Below are positions 19,255 through 27,549 of a stretch of DNA of 64,000 nt, one piece after another; position 1 is the first letter of the stretch; each line of letters starts with the position of its first letter. Source of the stretch: Stentor coeruleus (lineage: Eukaryota > Ciliophora > Heterotrichea > Heterotrichida > Stentoridae); assembly GCA_001970955.1 (NCBI GenBank), contig MPUH01000174.1:26371-90370 (forward strand), given 5' to 3'. The translations under genes and the position numbers were made by a program. The notes under the pieces were generated by a model. It had not been told where the DNA came from, made no database searches, and saw nothing but the letters and a program-made list of their open reading frames with translations.

Positions 19255-21042
19255 ATGAATTTCCTTATGGACGGAGTGAAGAATGTTTTAGAAAAACTCA
19301 ATTGTTGCAAGGCGAACCATAGGACAATAAGCCACCACAATCTATCAACTGTAGAGTTCGAGGATATAAAAGAAAAGCCGTTAGAACAACTTGCTTCTAA
19401 TGATTCTGACAAAGAAACCAGCGATCGTAATGGCAAAACATGTATTTCTGTTAAGACTCCTCCAATAAAAAGCCATTGGACTGAACACAAAAGCGCTCAA
19501 CATCTCTGGGAAGCTTGTGAAAAAAACAATCTTGAGACTGTTAAACAGATTCTAAACGAGTATGACTTGGGGAATTCTAGGGTTTATAAAAAAAACCATG
19601 AAAATTTTGATGACGTCGATTCATTAGAACTTAACGCCCATAGTCCTGAAGGTAATACTTTATTACATAATGCTGTGAAGAATCATTATATACAACTTGT
19701 TGAACTTTTACTTGAATACACCCCTTCAATCAACATAAATTGTCTTGATATTTATAGAAAAACACCTTTACATGTTGCTTGTATTGAAAACAATTTTATT
19801 ATTGCAAAGGTATTAATTGATAAAGGAGCTTTAATTAATGCTATAGATAATAAAGGAAATACAGCACTTCATTATGCGATTATAGCTGAGAATTCACAGA
19901 TTATAGAATTTTTTGTATGTATGTGTGCTGATCTTGATGTAAAAAATTATCAAGGGGTTACGGCAATTGATTTATTAAAACAGAAGAATATCAATATTAA
20001 TTCAGAGCCTTCAGAAATTTTCACTATTAGCGAATATGATGAAATTGAAATCAATGTGTCTATACCTGATGGAATTACAAAACCTGATCGAACTGTTACA
20101 CTTAAAGATTTTGAACCTGCTCAAATAATAGGTAGAGGGAGTTTCGGGGAAGTATTTTTGGTTAAGATGAAGAATAGTGGGGAATTTTATGCAATGAAAG
20201 TTCTTAAAAAAGAAAAGATTTTTGCTCAGAATCTAATGAGATATGTTATGACTGAAAGGAATGTTTTAAGTTATATTAACCATCCATTCATTGTCAGATT
20301 GAGATATGCATTTCAAGATGCAGATAAAGTATTTCTTATATTGGACTATTGTCCTGGGGGGAATTTGACTGCATGTATTAATCGTTATCAGACCCTTCCT
20401 GAAGATATCGCAAGGATTTATATGTGTGAAATATTATTAGCTATATCAGAACTTCATCTTAGAGGGATTATTTATAGAGATCTTAAACCAGATAATGTAA
20501 TTCTTGATATTGATGGCCATTCATTACTTACTGACTTTGGGCTTTCTAAAGAAGGGGTATTAGATAATGTCTCAGCGATGTCTTTTTGTGGATCAATAGC
20601 ATATTTAGCACCAGAAATGATTCGTAGACAAGGACATGGAAAAGCTGTTGACTGGTACCTTTTTGGAGTAATTCTTTATGAAATGCTCACAGGTAAACCT
20701 CCTTATTATAATGGTGATAGGAAAATTTTACTTTATAATATAGAAAATGCTAAACTAAAAATTCCTCCACGACTTAGTGATGAAGCTAAAGATGTGTTAA
20801 AAAGACTTTTAAAACGTGATCCGAATAAGAGGCTTGGGAGTGTTGATGATTCAGATGAAGTTAAAAAACACCCGTTTTTTGCTAGAATTAATTGGACGGA
20901 TGTTTATAATAAAAAACTTAAGCCTCCGATACCGCCACCATCACTGATAAATGCAAATTTTTTATCTGGATACAAGCTAGGCAGTGATGAGCATTCAAAT
21001 GCTGACACAAAGCTTAATGGTTGGACTTTTGTATCAGAGTAG
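19255..21042 (+). CDS. Ankyrin-repeat AGC protein kinase
   Basis: 595 residues. Ankyrin repeats fill about residues 80-250 (GNTLLHNAVKNHYIQLVELL, KTPLHVACIENNFIIAKVLI, GNTALHYAIIAENSQIIEFF). An AGC kinase follows: GRGSFG 293-298, K315, YRDLKPDN with D409, DFG at 427-429, activation loop MSFCGSIAYLAPEM with S443 at the phosphorylation site, and an AGC tail that ends in a hydrophobic-motif-like NGWTFVSE. All catalytic residues are present, so it should be active. Ankyrin plus AGC kinase is not an animal architecture; similar combinations are known in ciliates and other protists. It starts 10 bp after the Aurora-like gene and converges on the PKA-like gene. The hydrophobic motif supports the TAG stop at 21040-21042. 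Confidence 0.9.
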   Translation: MNFLMDGVKNVLEKLNCCKANHRTISHHNLSTVEFEDIKEKPLEQLASNDSDKETSDRNGKTCISVKTPPIKSHWTEHKSAQHLWEACEKNNLETVKQILNEYDLGNSRVYKKNHENFDDVDSLELNAHSPEGNTLLHNAVKNHYIQLVELLLEYTPSININCLDIYRKTPLHVACIENNFIIAKVLIDKGALINAIDNKGNTALHYAIIAENSQIIEFFVCMCADLDVKNYQGVTAIDLLKQKNININSEPSEIFTISEYDEIEINVSIPDGITKPDRTVTLKDFEPAQIIGRGSFGEVFLVKMKNSGEFYAMKVLKKEKIFAQNLMRYVMTERNVLSYINHPFIVRLRYAFQDADKVFLILDYCPGGNLTACINRYQTLPEDIARIYMCEILLAISELHLRGIIYRDLKPDNVILDIDGHSLLTDFGLSKEGVLDNVSAMSFCGSIAYLAPEMIRRQGHGKAVDWYLFGVILYEMLTGKPPYYNGDRKILLYNIENAKLKIPPRLSDEAKDVLKRLLKRDPNKRLGSVDDSDEVKKHPFFARINWTDVYNKKLKPPIPPPSLINANFLSGYKLGSDEHSNADTKLNGWTFVSE

Positions 21043-21183
21043 CTAGTATAACTTAGAATGTGCATAGTCTAATTTTATATAATTCTAAGCAGCATTTATA
21101 ATAACTCGCAAAAAAAAAAATTATCTTCTTTGAAATCTCTTATCTAAATTGAATATTATAATCGTATAAGATATTTATTTATG

Positions 21184-22137
21184 CTACCAATTGCTAAAAG
21201 GGTCTTCAGTATAATTTATTGACTCAGGCTCAGATACTGAATCAGGATATCTATAAAAGTTTGATGTATCTCCTTGAAAACGCACTGGAGGTATATACGG
21301 CATTTTTATACCTTCTAAAATTAATAATTCCCATTCAAGATCTTTAAACCATCTATGTTTCTTAATGTCTCCAACTCCTCTTTTCATATTCCCATACCTT
21401 TTACTTAAGTCAATAACAAGTAGATGCTTAATAAGGCTTTTGGCAACTTTATCGAACCCCCTAGGGAATTTCAGTCTACAATTAAGAATGTTTTCATAAA
21501 TTATCATTGGATCTTGGTCATGGAATGGGTCAATCCCTGCAAGCATTTCATAAATAATCACTCCTAAACTCCACCAGTCCACAGCGCTCCCATATCCATT
21601 TTTCAAAATAACTTCTGGTGCAGTATATTCAGGGGTACCACAGAAAGTATAAGTCCTATCCAGCACCATTTTCGCCAGTCCAAAATCAGTAAGTTTTAAA
21701 TATCCGTTGTGCTTGATAATTATGTTTTCAGGCTTTAAATCCCTGTATATAATACTTTTACTATGTAAATACTCAATCATCATAGCTATTTGAGCAGAGT
21801 AAAACATAGATTGTAAATTCGGTAAAGTCTTACAAACACGTATATGAGTAAACAAATCCCCTCCTGGAATAAATTCTAAAGCCAAATAAATATTGTAAAC
21901 ATCCTGGCTAAATCCTAATAATCTGACTATAAACGGATGCTGGAGTTCTTTAAGCAAAGTGAGTTCTGAGTGGACATGGTCAACTTGCTTTGTTTTCAAA
22001 ATATGAGTTTTTTTCAGTATTTTCAGCACAAAATACGCAGGGTTGTTTTTAGGTTTTGCTATTTTTACCTTGACATATTCACTTTTTCCTATTGCATGAT
22101 ATATTTCAATATCATCTAAATTAAACTTTTGTATCAT
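21184..22137 (-). CDS. PKA-like AGC kinase with degenerate glycine loop
   Basis: 317 residues, closest in pattern to the PKA catalytic subunit: YRDLKPEN, DFGLAK, TFCGTPEYTAPEV, DWWSLGVIIYEM, KRYGNMKRGVGDIKKHRWF, and the tail IPPVRFQGDTSNFYRYPD, which matches the PKA tail. The length also fits a minimal PKA. The ATP-binding loop is unusual: G17-K-S19-E-Y-V22, so two of the three glycines are replaced, while K39, the catalytic Asp and DFG are kept. It might bind ATP weakly or be differently regulated. The C-terminus ends DPFSNW rather than FTEF. It shares a 26-bp divergent gap with the CaaX coiled-coil gene. Full loss of activity cannot be concluded from sequence. Confidence 0.88.
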   Translation of the reverse strand: MIQKFNLDDIEIYHAIGKSEYVKVKIAKPKNNPAYFVLKILKKTHILKTKQVDHVHSELTLLKELQHPFIVRLLGFSQDVYNIYLALEFIPGGDLFTHIRVCKTLPNLQSMFYSAQIAMMIEYLHSKSIIYRDLKPENIIIKHNGYLKLTDFGLAKMVLDRTYTFCGTPEYTAPEVILKNGYGSAVDWWSLGVIIYEMLAGIDPFHDQDPMIIYENILNCRLKFPRGFDKVAKSLIKHLLVIDLSKRYGNMKRGVGDIKKHRWFKDLEWELLILEGIKMPYIPPVRFQGDTSNFYRYPDSVSEPESINYTEDPFSNW

Positions 22138-22163
22138 ATTTTTTACTTATTTGATTTGGTAAT
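22138..22163. promoter_or_regulatory. 26-bp gap between divergent start codons
   Basis: The ATG of the PKA-like kinase (minus) and the ATG of the CaaX coiled-coil gene (plus) are separated by 26 bp, reading TTTTTTACTTATTTGATTTG and then GTAATA. Any 5' UTRs must be extremely short or overlap inside the opposite gene. No promoter motif is recognised. Confidence 0.5.
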
Positions 22164-22907
22164 ATGTTAAAGACCCTTAAGACTAAGCAAAAAACAGCTG
22201 TAAAAAGTAAGTCCAAGCCAAGCTCCGCAAAAAAACCTGGGAAAGCTTTGGATAAAGAAATCAGTCCTAAGAGCACTAAACAGTCAACACCTTCATCTAG
22301 CACACCTACTAATAAAAGTAGAGTTGTTTCAAGGCAAGATAAACTTAATAAAGGAGATCCTGCTGAGTATACTTCAGAGAGTGATGCGGATGCTGAGGAT
22401 ATTATTAAAGCTACAGATTCAATGAAAGCAAAAGTTTTGGATTCGTTGAAGGTATTTAAAGATGCGAATTCTGAATATATGAACCAGAACCAGTTGTTAC
22501 ATGAAGAAGTGGATAACTTTCAAGAAGGCTTTAAAAATGTGAAAAATGAAGTCAGTGAAATCCTTTGGGAAAGTAGTAAATCGAAAGAAGAGCTCTCCCG
22601 AATAAGGGTCATTATGGAAAGTCCGCGAAGTAGAATAAAAGAAGACCAAATATTAGATTTAGACTTTAGTTCGGTAAAGCTACCAAATGAAGAAGCCCTG
22701 TATGAAACTTTAAAAACTCTTCAGGACGAAATAGACGAAATGCGTAAAAAAATAGAAAACAACGAAAAAGAAATACAAGAAAAAGACTTGCAGAACTCAG
22801 AATTGCGTTCTGTAGTTTTTAAACTAAGAGATAGCCTAATGACTGAAACTATAACATTAGAAGCTGAAGACACTCACGTACCATGCACAGGATGCCTTTT
22901 ATTCTAG
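22164..22907 (+). CDS. Coiled-coil protein with C-terminal CaaX box
   Basis: 247 residues. The first 80 are basic and Ser/Thr/Pro/Lys-rich (KSKPSSAKKPGKALDKEISP). Residues of about 85-230 are helical with coiled-coil character (EALYETLKTLQDEIDEMRKK). The protein ends VPCTGCLLF, a CaaX prenylation box (Cys-Leu-Leu-Phe) with another Cys three residues before that could be palmitoylated. Membrane attachment by prenylation is therefore likely; final Leu or Phe usually favours geranylgeranylation. No family is recognised. The next gene, 35 bp downstream, also encodes a lipidated protein. Confidence 0.8.
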   Translation: MLKTLKTKQKTAVKSKSKPSSAKKPGKALDKEISPKSTKQSTPSSSTPTNKSRVVSRQDKLNKGDPAEYTSESDADAEDIIKATDSMKAKVLDSLKVFKDANSEYMNQNQLLHEEVDNFQEGFKNVKNEVSEILWESSKSKEELSRIRVIMESPRSRIKEDQILDLDFSSVKLPNEEALYETLKTLQDEIDEMRKKIENNEKEIQEKDLQNSELRSVVFKLRDSLMTETITLEAEDTHVPCTGCLLF

Positions 22908-22942
22908 CTTACCTCTAATAATGGCTAAATAAACTACTTAAA

Positions 22943-24277
22943 ATGGGTTCAAAATGTTCAAAATGCCTGGCAAAAGATGCCTATTCCGCTAACAAAAGCA
23001 GATCCTTGATAGACTTGCCCAGCCACATTGACAACAGCCTAAAAGACTCAATCCTCCAGCTTTCATCCGATGATTCCTTTTTAACCTTTGACAAAATTTT
23101 AAATAAGCACCCCAACAACCCTGAAATCCTCATATCTTTTGCCAGTCAGTTATATGAAAAAGGTCTTACAATACAGGCAAATGAATGTTTTAAACGTTTA
23201 CTAGAATATGATTTTCAGTTATCCCCAAAAGGTAGCGTAATATATGCTCATATTTTGATTCAGAATAAGAATTATGACACTGCTTTACAAATTCTTATAC
23301 AGAGTTTAGATAAAGCTCCAAATAATGATGAAACTCATGCATTATTATCAGTAATATACGGAGAACTAGATATGCAAGAACAGAGTTATAAGCATATTAG
23401 TGAAGCTATTAAATGTAATGATAATGTGGCAGAGTATCAGAATAGTTATGGTTTATTTATGATGAAGAAAAAGAAGTATAATGATGCACTTAAGTATTTT
23501 CTTAGAGCTTATGACTTGGATAACAGTATGGCTAAAGCTCTAAACAACGCCGGTAATGCGTATCGGAAACTAGGAAGTACAGTTGAGGCTATTAAATGTT
23601 ATAACTTAGCTATAAACCTTATCCCTAAAAGAAAATTCCCTATAGCACTTATCAATCTAGCTACTGTGTGCTTTTATACTGGGGATATACTTTCTACATT
23701 ACAATACTTTGAAGAAGCTCTTCAGACTGGTTGTAACATCCACAAGATTATGGTCAAAAAAGGATACCATTTACTCTTTAAAAACCCTAAGACAAAATTT
23801 GCCATTGAGCTTGTTTACAAGCAAGAATATAAGAAAAGCATAATATTATTCAATGAAATCCTCCAAAACGACCCATATAATGTTATTATAAACTATTATA
23901 TGGGTCTTTCTTTAAGTGAAATCGGTAAATACTCAGAAGCAAATTATTATTACAAAGCAACCATAGAGTAATTTCTATATAGAAATGGACTCAAGCCAAT
24001 TTGTGCAGGAAAACAATTTATAAAACATTATGTCAAACATGCAAGAAAAGCTCTTGTTATACAAACATCTAAAACAAGCTGCAAAACCTGTGAAGAAATT
24101 CCAGAAGTTGATGAAGACTCTGAAAACTCGACAATAAATATTGGTTCGATTGAGGTTTTTAAAGTTAGAGCTGAGAGCTTATCAAAACCTTATCACCCAA
24201 GAAGCCAAGAATCGCCAACTGATAGTCCTATTGATACATCTATAGAAGAATCTGAAGAAAAATGTCAAGTCATGTAG
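22943..24277 (+). CDS. TPR protein, acylated N-terminus, CaaX tail
   Basis: The unspliced frame stops after 342 codons. Removing the 15-nt intron at 23968-23982 restores 439 residues. The N-terminus MGSKCSKC has Gly2 for myristoylation plus two cysteines for palmitoylation. Residues of about 50-345 form roughly eight tetratricopeptide repeats (for example ALNNAGNAYRKLGSTVEAIK), a protein-binding solenoid. The added C-terminal 97 residues include an acidic linker and end KCQVM, a CaaX box (CQVM; Met favours farnesylation). The protein could thus be lipid-anchored at both ends. Intron retention would remove the CaaX tail. It converges on the TTLL gene with 36 bp between stops. Confidence 0.88.
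23968..23982 (+). other. 15-nt spliceosomal intron
   Basis: GTAATTTCTATATAG. Begins GTA, A at position 10, ends TAG. Retention gives an in-frame TAA and loss of the CQVM tail. Confidence 0.88.
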
Positions 24278-24313
24278 TAAATGTAATATATTTTGCATAA
24301 GAATTTACAGATT

Positions 24314-26185
24314 TTAAACGAATTTGAAGTTTAAAGTCTTTCGCTCTTGTAAAGATATACCATCTGGGAATCTTATTTTTGTTGGAACCCCTGAGTTTTT
24401 AGGGATTATATTTTTTCCATTTGAAAAACCAGGCTCATGATGTTTTACTGGAGGCATATTAAGTTTTATAGAATGTATCTGTAGAACTGGAGCTTCAAAT
24501 GTTTTGTATTTAGCATTACTTCTATATATAGCTTCTTGAATATGTTGGACTAAAGATAAACGGTTTTCATAAGTTTCAAGTACATCAGGGCGAGCAGGGG
24601 TATCAGCTTTTGCGCTTCGACTAAGAATATTATCGCATTTGTTTTGGGTTGAAGTTTCTTTTTTTAAAGTAGTCATTGGAGAATTGTCATTTTTGTATAG
24701 AGGGTCTTCAGTTTGTAAATGCGCCAAATGACGGTCGAGGTTTATGTCTGGGAAAACAACTGGGATTTTGTTAGGTTTTTTGTTTATAAGCACAGTTGGT
24801 GATACACTTTTACTAATACTTTGTTTAACAGCTTTTGGAAGGTTTATTGGTTGTGATCCGTCCTGAGGTTTTTTAGCTCTGGCTTTATTAGTCCCAGTAA
24901 GTTCTGTATATATATCATTAGCACCTTTTATAAAAACTTTATATTTCTCATCTTCACAAGGATAGAGTTTCCTAAAACCTCCAAGATGTGAGTTTTCCCA
25001 ATTGTCCCTAGCAGCTTGAGCTAAATTTATCATCTGTGCTTTCTGTTCTTTAGTTTCTTTAATGTTTTTCCCAGTCAGAGCTCTTTTCATAGCCTCCGCT
25101 TTTTTCTCTAAAAAATATTTTTTCCTATTTTTCGCCATAACCCCCAAAAGTTCTAAACTGTCTTTTATAGCTTTTTTCTTTATTTTCCAATCCAAAGGTG
25201 AATCTGTTGAAAATGAAGGCGAATGATTCACTTCTAACACCCACGGCTTAAGCGTTTTATCTAATATTACATCAAAACCTAAAAGTTCAAAACACATAGA
25301 ATTTGTATTATCCTCAGGTTGACAACTATTATATAAATGTGCTAAATAAGGTTGAACCGAGCATAAAGTTTTCATGATAATATCTTCAATACTTCTCATT
25401 AAAGCATCAGTATCATATCCTTCTTCTTGTAAATAATCTAAAGTTGAAGCTAAACTGCGCTTATGTCCAATATTATCAGCTTCTGAGTCTTCATTAAAAA
25501 CAAATTTAGAATTGTTTTTATTTACTGCATAGTTAGTTAAATGCATACACATATCGTGCATATTGTGTACATTTGGTGGAGAAAATGGTTCTGTAGCTAG
25601 TCTAGCTAAGCCTTGATCATGAATATAGACTCTTAAAGGATTACACCCAGCAAGCAAAACATAAATCCTAAGGTCGAATTTAAGCCCATCAATAAGTAAA
25701 GGGTCTTTAAGATACTCTTGAGCTACAAATCTTTCGTTAGGGTTTATATCTTCTAATTTGTTTACAAGGAAAATCCCTCGGCCTTGAGAGGAAGCTTCAG
25801 GTTTGAGAATAAAAAACTTGTTCTTTGCCCAACTGTTTTTCAAGTCTATCCAGTCACCTGGTAAAACCCATGTTTTTGGGTAGAAATTGTAGTCATTTGG
25901 AAAAAGCTTACTCATTCGGTTAAGGTTCCAGGCTAGGTAGTTTTTTTTGCATATGCCGTACATCCCAGGAAAGTGGTTGATTTTTTGATATTGACGCATT
26001 TTACTTAGCTTGTCGGGGGATACTGAATTATCTGTCCATTCAATGTCCCAATCATCGTCAAGGAAATCGTCAGTTAGATGCCAGCCTAAGCTTTTTTCAG
26101 CCACGTGTTTGACTACTTCGTATTGTGTATCCCCAACGTTGCATACTATTATTGGTCTTTTTTTGGTAACTACTCCTGCTTCCAT
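24314..26185 (-). CDS. Tubulin tyrosine ligase-like polyglutamylase (TTLL)
   Basis: 623 residues. The TTL catalytic domain spans about residues 55-365 with the ATP-grasp motifs FILKPEASSQGRGIFLV, FDLRIYVLLAG, HLTNYAVNKNN, ELLGFDVILD and LEVNHSPSFSTDSPLD. These fit the TTLL6/7/13-type polyglutamylases, which add glutamate chains to tubulin tails in cilia and cortical microtubules. The Asn and His of EVNHSPSF and the metal-binding acidic residues are present, so it should be active. The basic stretch after the core (KKYFLEKKAEAMKRALTGK) recalls the microtubule-binding region of TTLL7. The remaining 200 residues are low-complexity. Preference for alpha or beta tubulin and chain initiation or elongation cannot be told. 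Confidence 0.92.
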   Translation of the reverse strand: MEAGVVTKKRPIIVCNVGDTQYEVVKHVAEKSLGWHLTDDFLDDDWDIEWTDNSVSPDKLSKMRQYQKINHFPGMYGICKKNYLAWNLNRMSKLFPNDYNFYPKTWVLPGDWIDLKNSWAKNKFFILKPEASSQGRGIFLVNKLEDINPNERFVAQEYLKDPLLIDGLKFDLRIYVLLAGCNPLRVYIHDQGLARLATEPFSPPNVHNMHDMCMHLTNYAVNKNNSKFVFNEDSEADNIGHKRSLASTLDYLQEEGYDTDALMRSIEDIIMKTLCSVQPYLAHLYNSCQPEDNTNSMCFELLGFDVILDKTLKPWVLEVNHSPSFSTDSPLDWKIKKKAIKDSLELLGVMAKNRKKYFLEKKAEAMKRALTGKNIKETKEQKAQMINLAQAARDNWENSHLGGFRKLYPCEDEKYKVFIKGANDIYTELTGTNKARAKKPQDGSQPINLPKAVKQSISKSVSPTVLINKKPNKIPVVFPDINLDRHLAHLQTEDPLYKNDNSPMTTLKKETSTQNKCDNILSRSAKADTPARPDVLETYENRLSLVQHIQEAIYRSNAKYKTFEAPVLQIHSIKLNMPPVKHHEPGFSNGKNIIPKNSGVPTKIRFPDGISLQERKTLNFKFV

Positions 26186-26712
26186 GAATCGGTTTTTTAA
26201 TTAAATGATAATAGGAGATAAGGTAAAAAGTTTAGGTGTGTCAGACAATTATTAAATGTAACACTACTAAGCACTTTGAATTGTGATTTAATAGCTTGTA
26301 ACTGTTTATAATCAAACTCTAAAGACTTAGTAATATAAACAACTTCTATTACCATATTTTGAAATTATTTATCTTGTAATGAATTCACAAATACAACTTG
26401 AAGTATAGAAAATTTTTCAATAACATACACTAATAAAAAAATTAAAAAAGTGCTGGATTTCTTTTTCTATTGTAAAAAAACTAAAAAATACCTCACTCGT
26501 CATTACTTTTCAAAAAAAAATTAAACAGATGAGGTCATTCCAATCTCAAGACTGAATCCAAAAAATAAAATATGCTAATTCTAACAAAAAACACCTGAAA
26601 AAATTTTATCTTTAACCTTATCAAATAATAATAACATATAAACTCATTATATAAGTTAATTGAACCTCTAATTACCGAATTTTTAAATTAAAATACTCAT
26701 AATTTCTTATAA
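26186..26712. other. AT-rich intergenic region
   Basis: No gene, repeat or RNA recognised between the TTLL start and the 3' end of the FHA-like gene. Confidence 0.55.
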
Positions 26713-27549
26713 CTAATAACTATCTCTACTTTCTAACCAGACCCTTGACCCATTCATATGAATTTTTTGTCCAGGCATCAAATTGCAAACAAATGAAAAT
26801 CGATCTATATTTCTAGAATTAACAAAATATTTCCATGTAATAAAATTTGTATTTAAATTCTGTATCATCCACTCGTTATTCATTTTACTCACAAAAGCAT
26901 GTTTCTTTGCAATAAATTCATCATCAATAAACAATTTATCATCAGCTGGCACTTCTTCAAACTTTCGGCATATATAAAATGAGTCTATAAATCTGAAAAA
27001 ATCATCAGTATTCCTCTCAAAGAAATTCATGCATATTTCACTTTGATTTACTTCTAAAATCTCTATATTTGTTCTACCAATTCTATAAATATCTCCTTTA
27101 TAAATCTTAGTCATTGTAGAAACTTCAATTCTATTGCAAAGATTAACTTTTCTCTCTCTGTTTATTATATTTTCAAAATTTGATCTATTTACAGATTCTA
27201 TGTATTCTTCTGAAACTTTTGCTCTGTTTTCATTTAGTTCGATATGTAAAATTGCATTAAAAGATGTTTGGATTATCAAATCACAATCAATACACCCAAT
27301 TTTGATCTTAGGCTTTTTTGGTATATAGAGAGTTTGGATTCTTTCGCTATGAGGCCTAGTTGATTTTAATGTATATTTTATATCGTAGCAAGATTTAAAA
27401 GGAAAACTTCTTGGGATGATACTTGATGATAATATGTTATCCCATTGGTTTGTTATTCTGATGATTTGAGTTTTATGGGCATTCAGGTATGCACTTAGAA
27501 CACTTGATGTTTCTTGATCGATTAAAGTTAATTCATCGTTGTCATTCAT
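26713..27549 (-). CDS. FHA-like domain protein, divergent
   Basis: 278 residues. Two regions look like forkhead-associated (phosphothreonine-binding) folds. The first is about residues 78-170: KIGCIDCDLIIQ, later YRIGRTNIEILEV. The second is about 195-275: FIAKKHAFVSKMNNEWMIQN, then LMPGQKIHMNGSRVWLE. The 'KKHAFV...NEWMIQNLNTN' stretch matches the FHA pattern S-x-x-H-A-x-I followed by a strand and an NG/N loop. The usual GR-Ser-His core is incomplete, so phospho-binding is uncertain. FHA proteins work in kinase signalling, which suits this neighbourhood, but that link is inference. Confidence 0.55.
   Translation of the reverse strand: MNDNDELTLIDQETSSVLSAYLNAHKTQIIRITNQWDNILSSSIIPRSFPFKSCYDIKYTLKSTRPHSERIQTLYIPKKPKIKIGCIDCDLIIQTSFNAILHIELNENRAKVSEEYIESVNRSNFENIINRERKVNLCNRIEVSTMTKIYKGDIYRIGRTNIEILEVNQSEICMNFFERNTDDFFRFIDSFYICRKFEEVPADDKLFIDDEFIAKKHAFVSKMNNEWMIQNLNTNFITWKYFVNSRNIDRFSFVCNLMPGQKIHMNGSRVWLESRDSY

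Noticed and set aside
21027-21042. A possible 16-nt intron (GTATCAGAGTAGCTAG) over the stop of the ankyrin-AGC kinase
   Set aside because: The unspliced end NGWTFVSE is a good AGC hydrophobic motif; splicing would destroy it for a nonsense tail.
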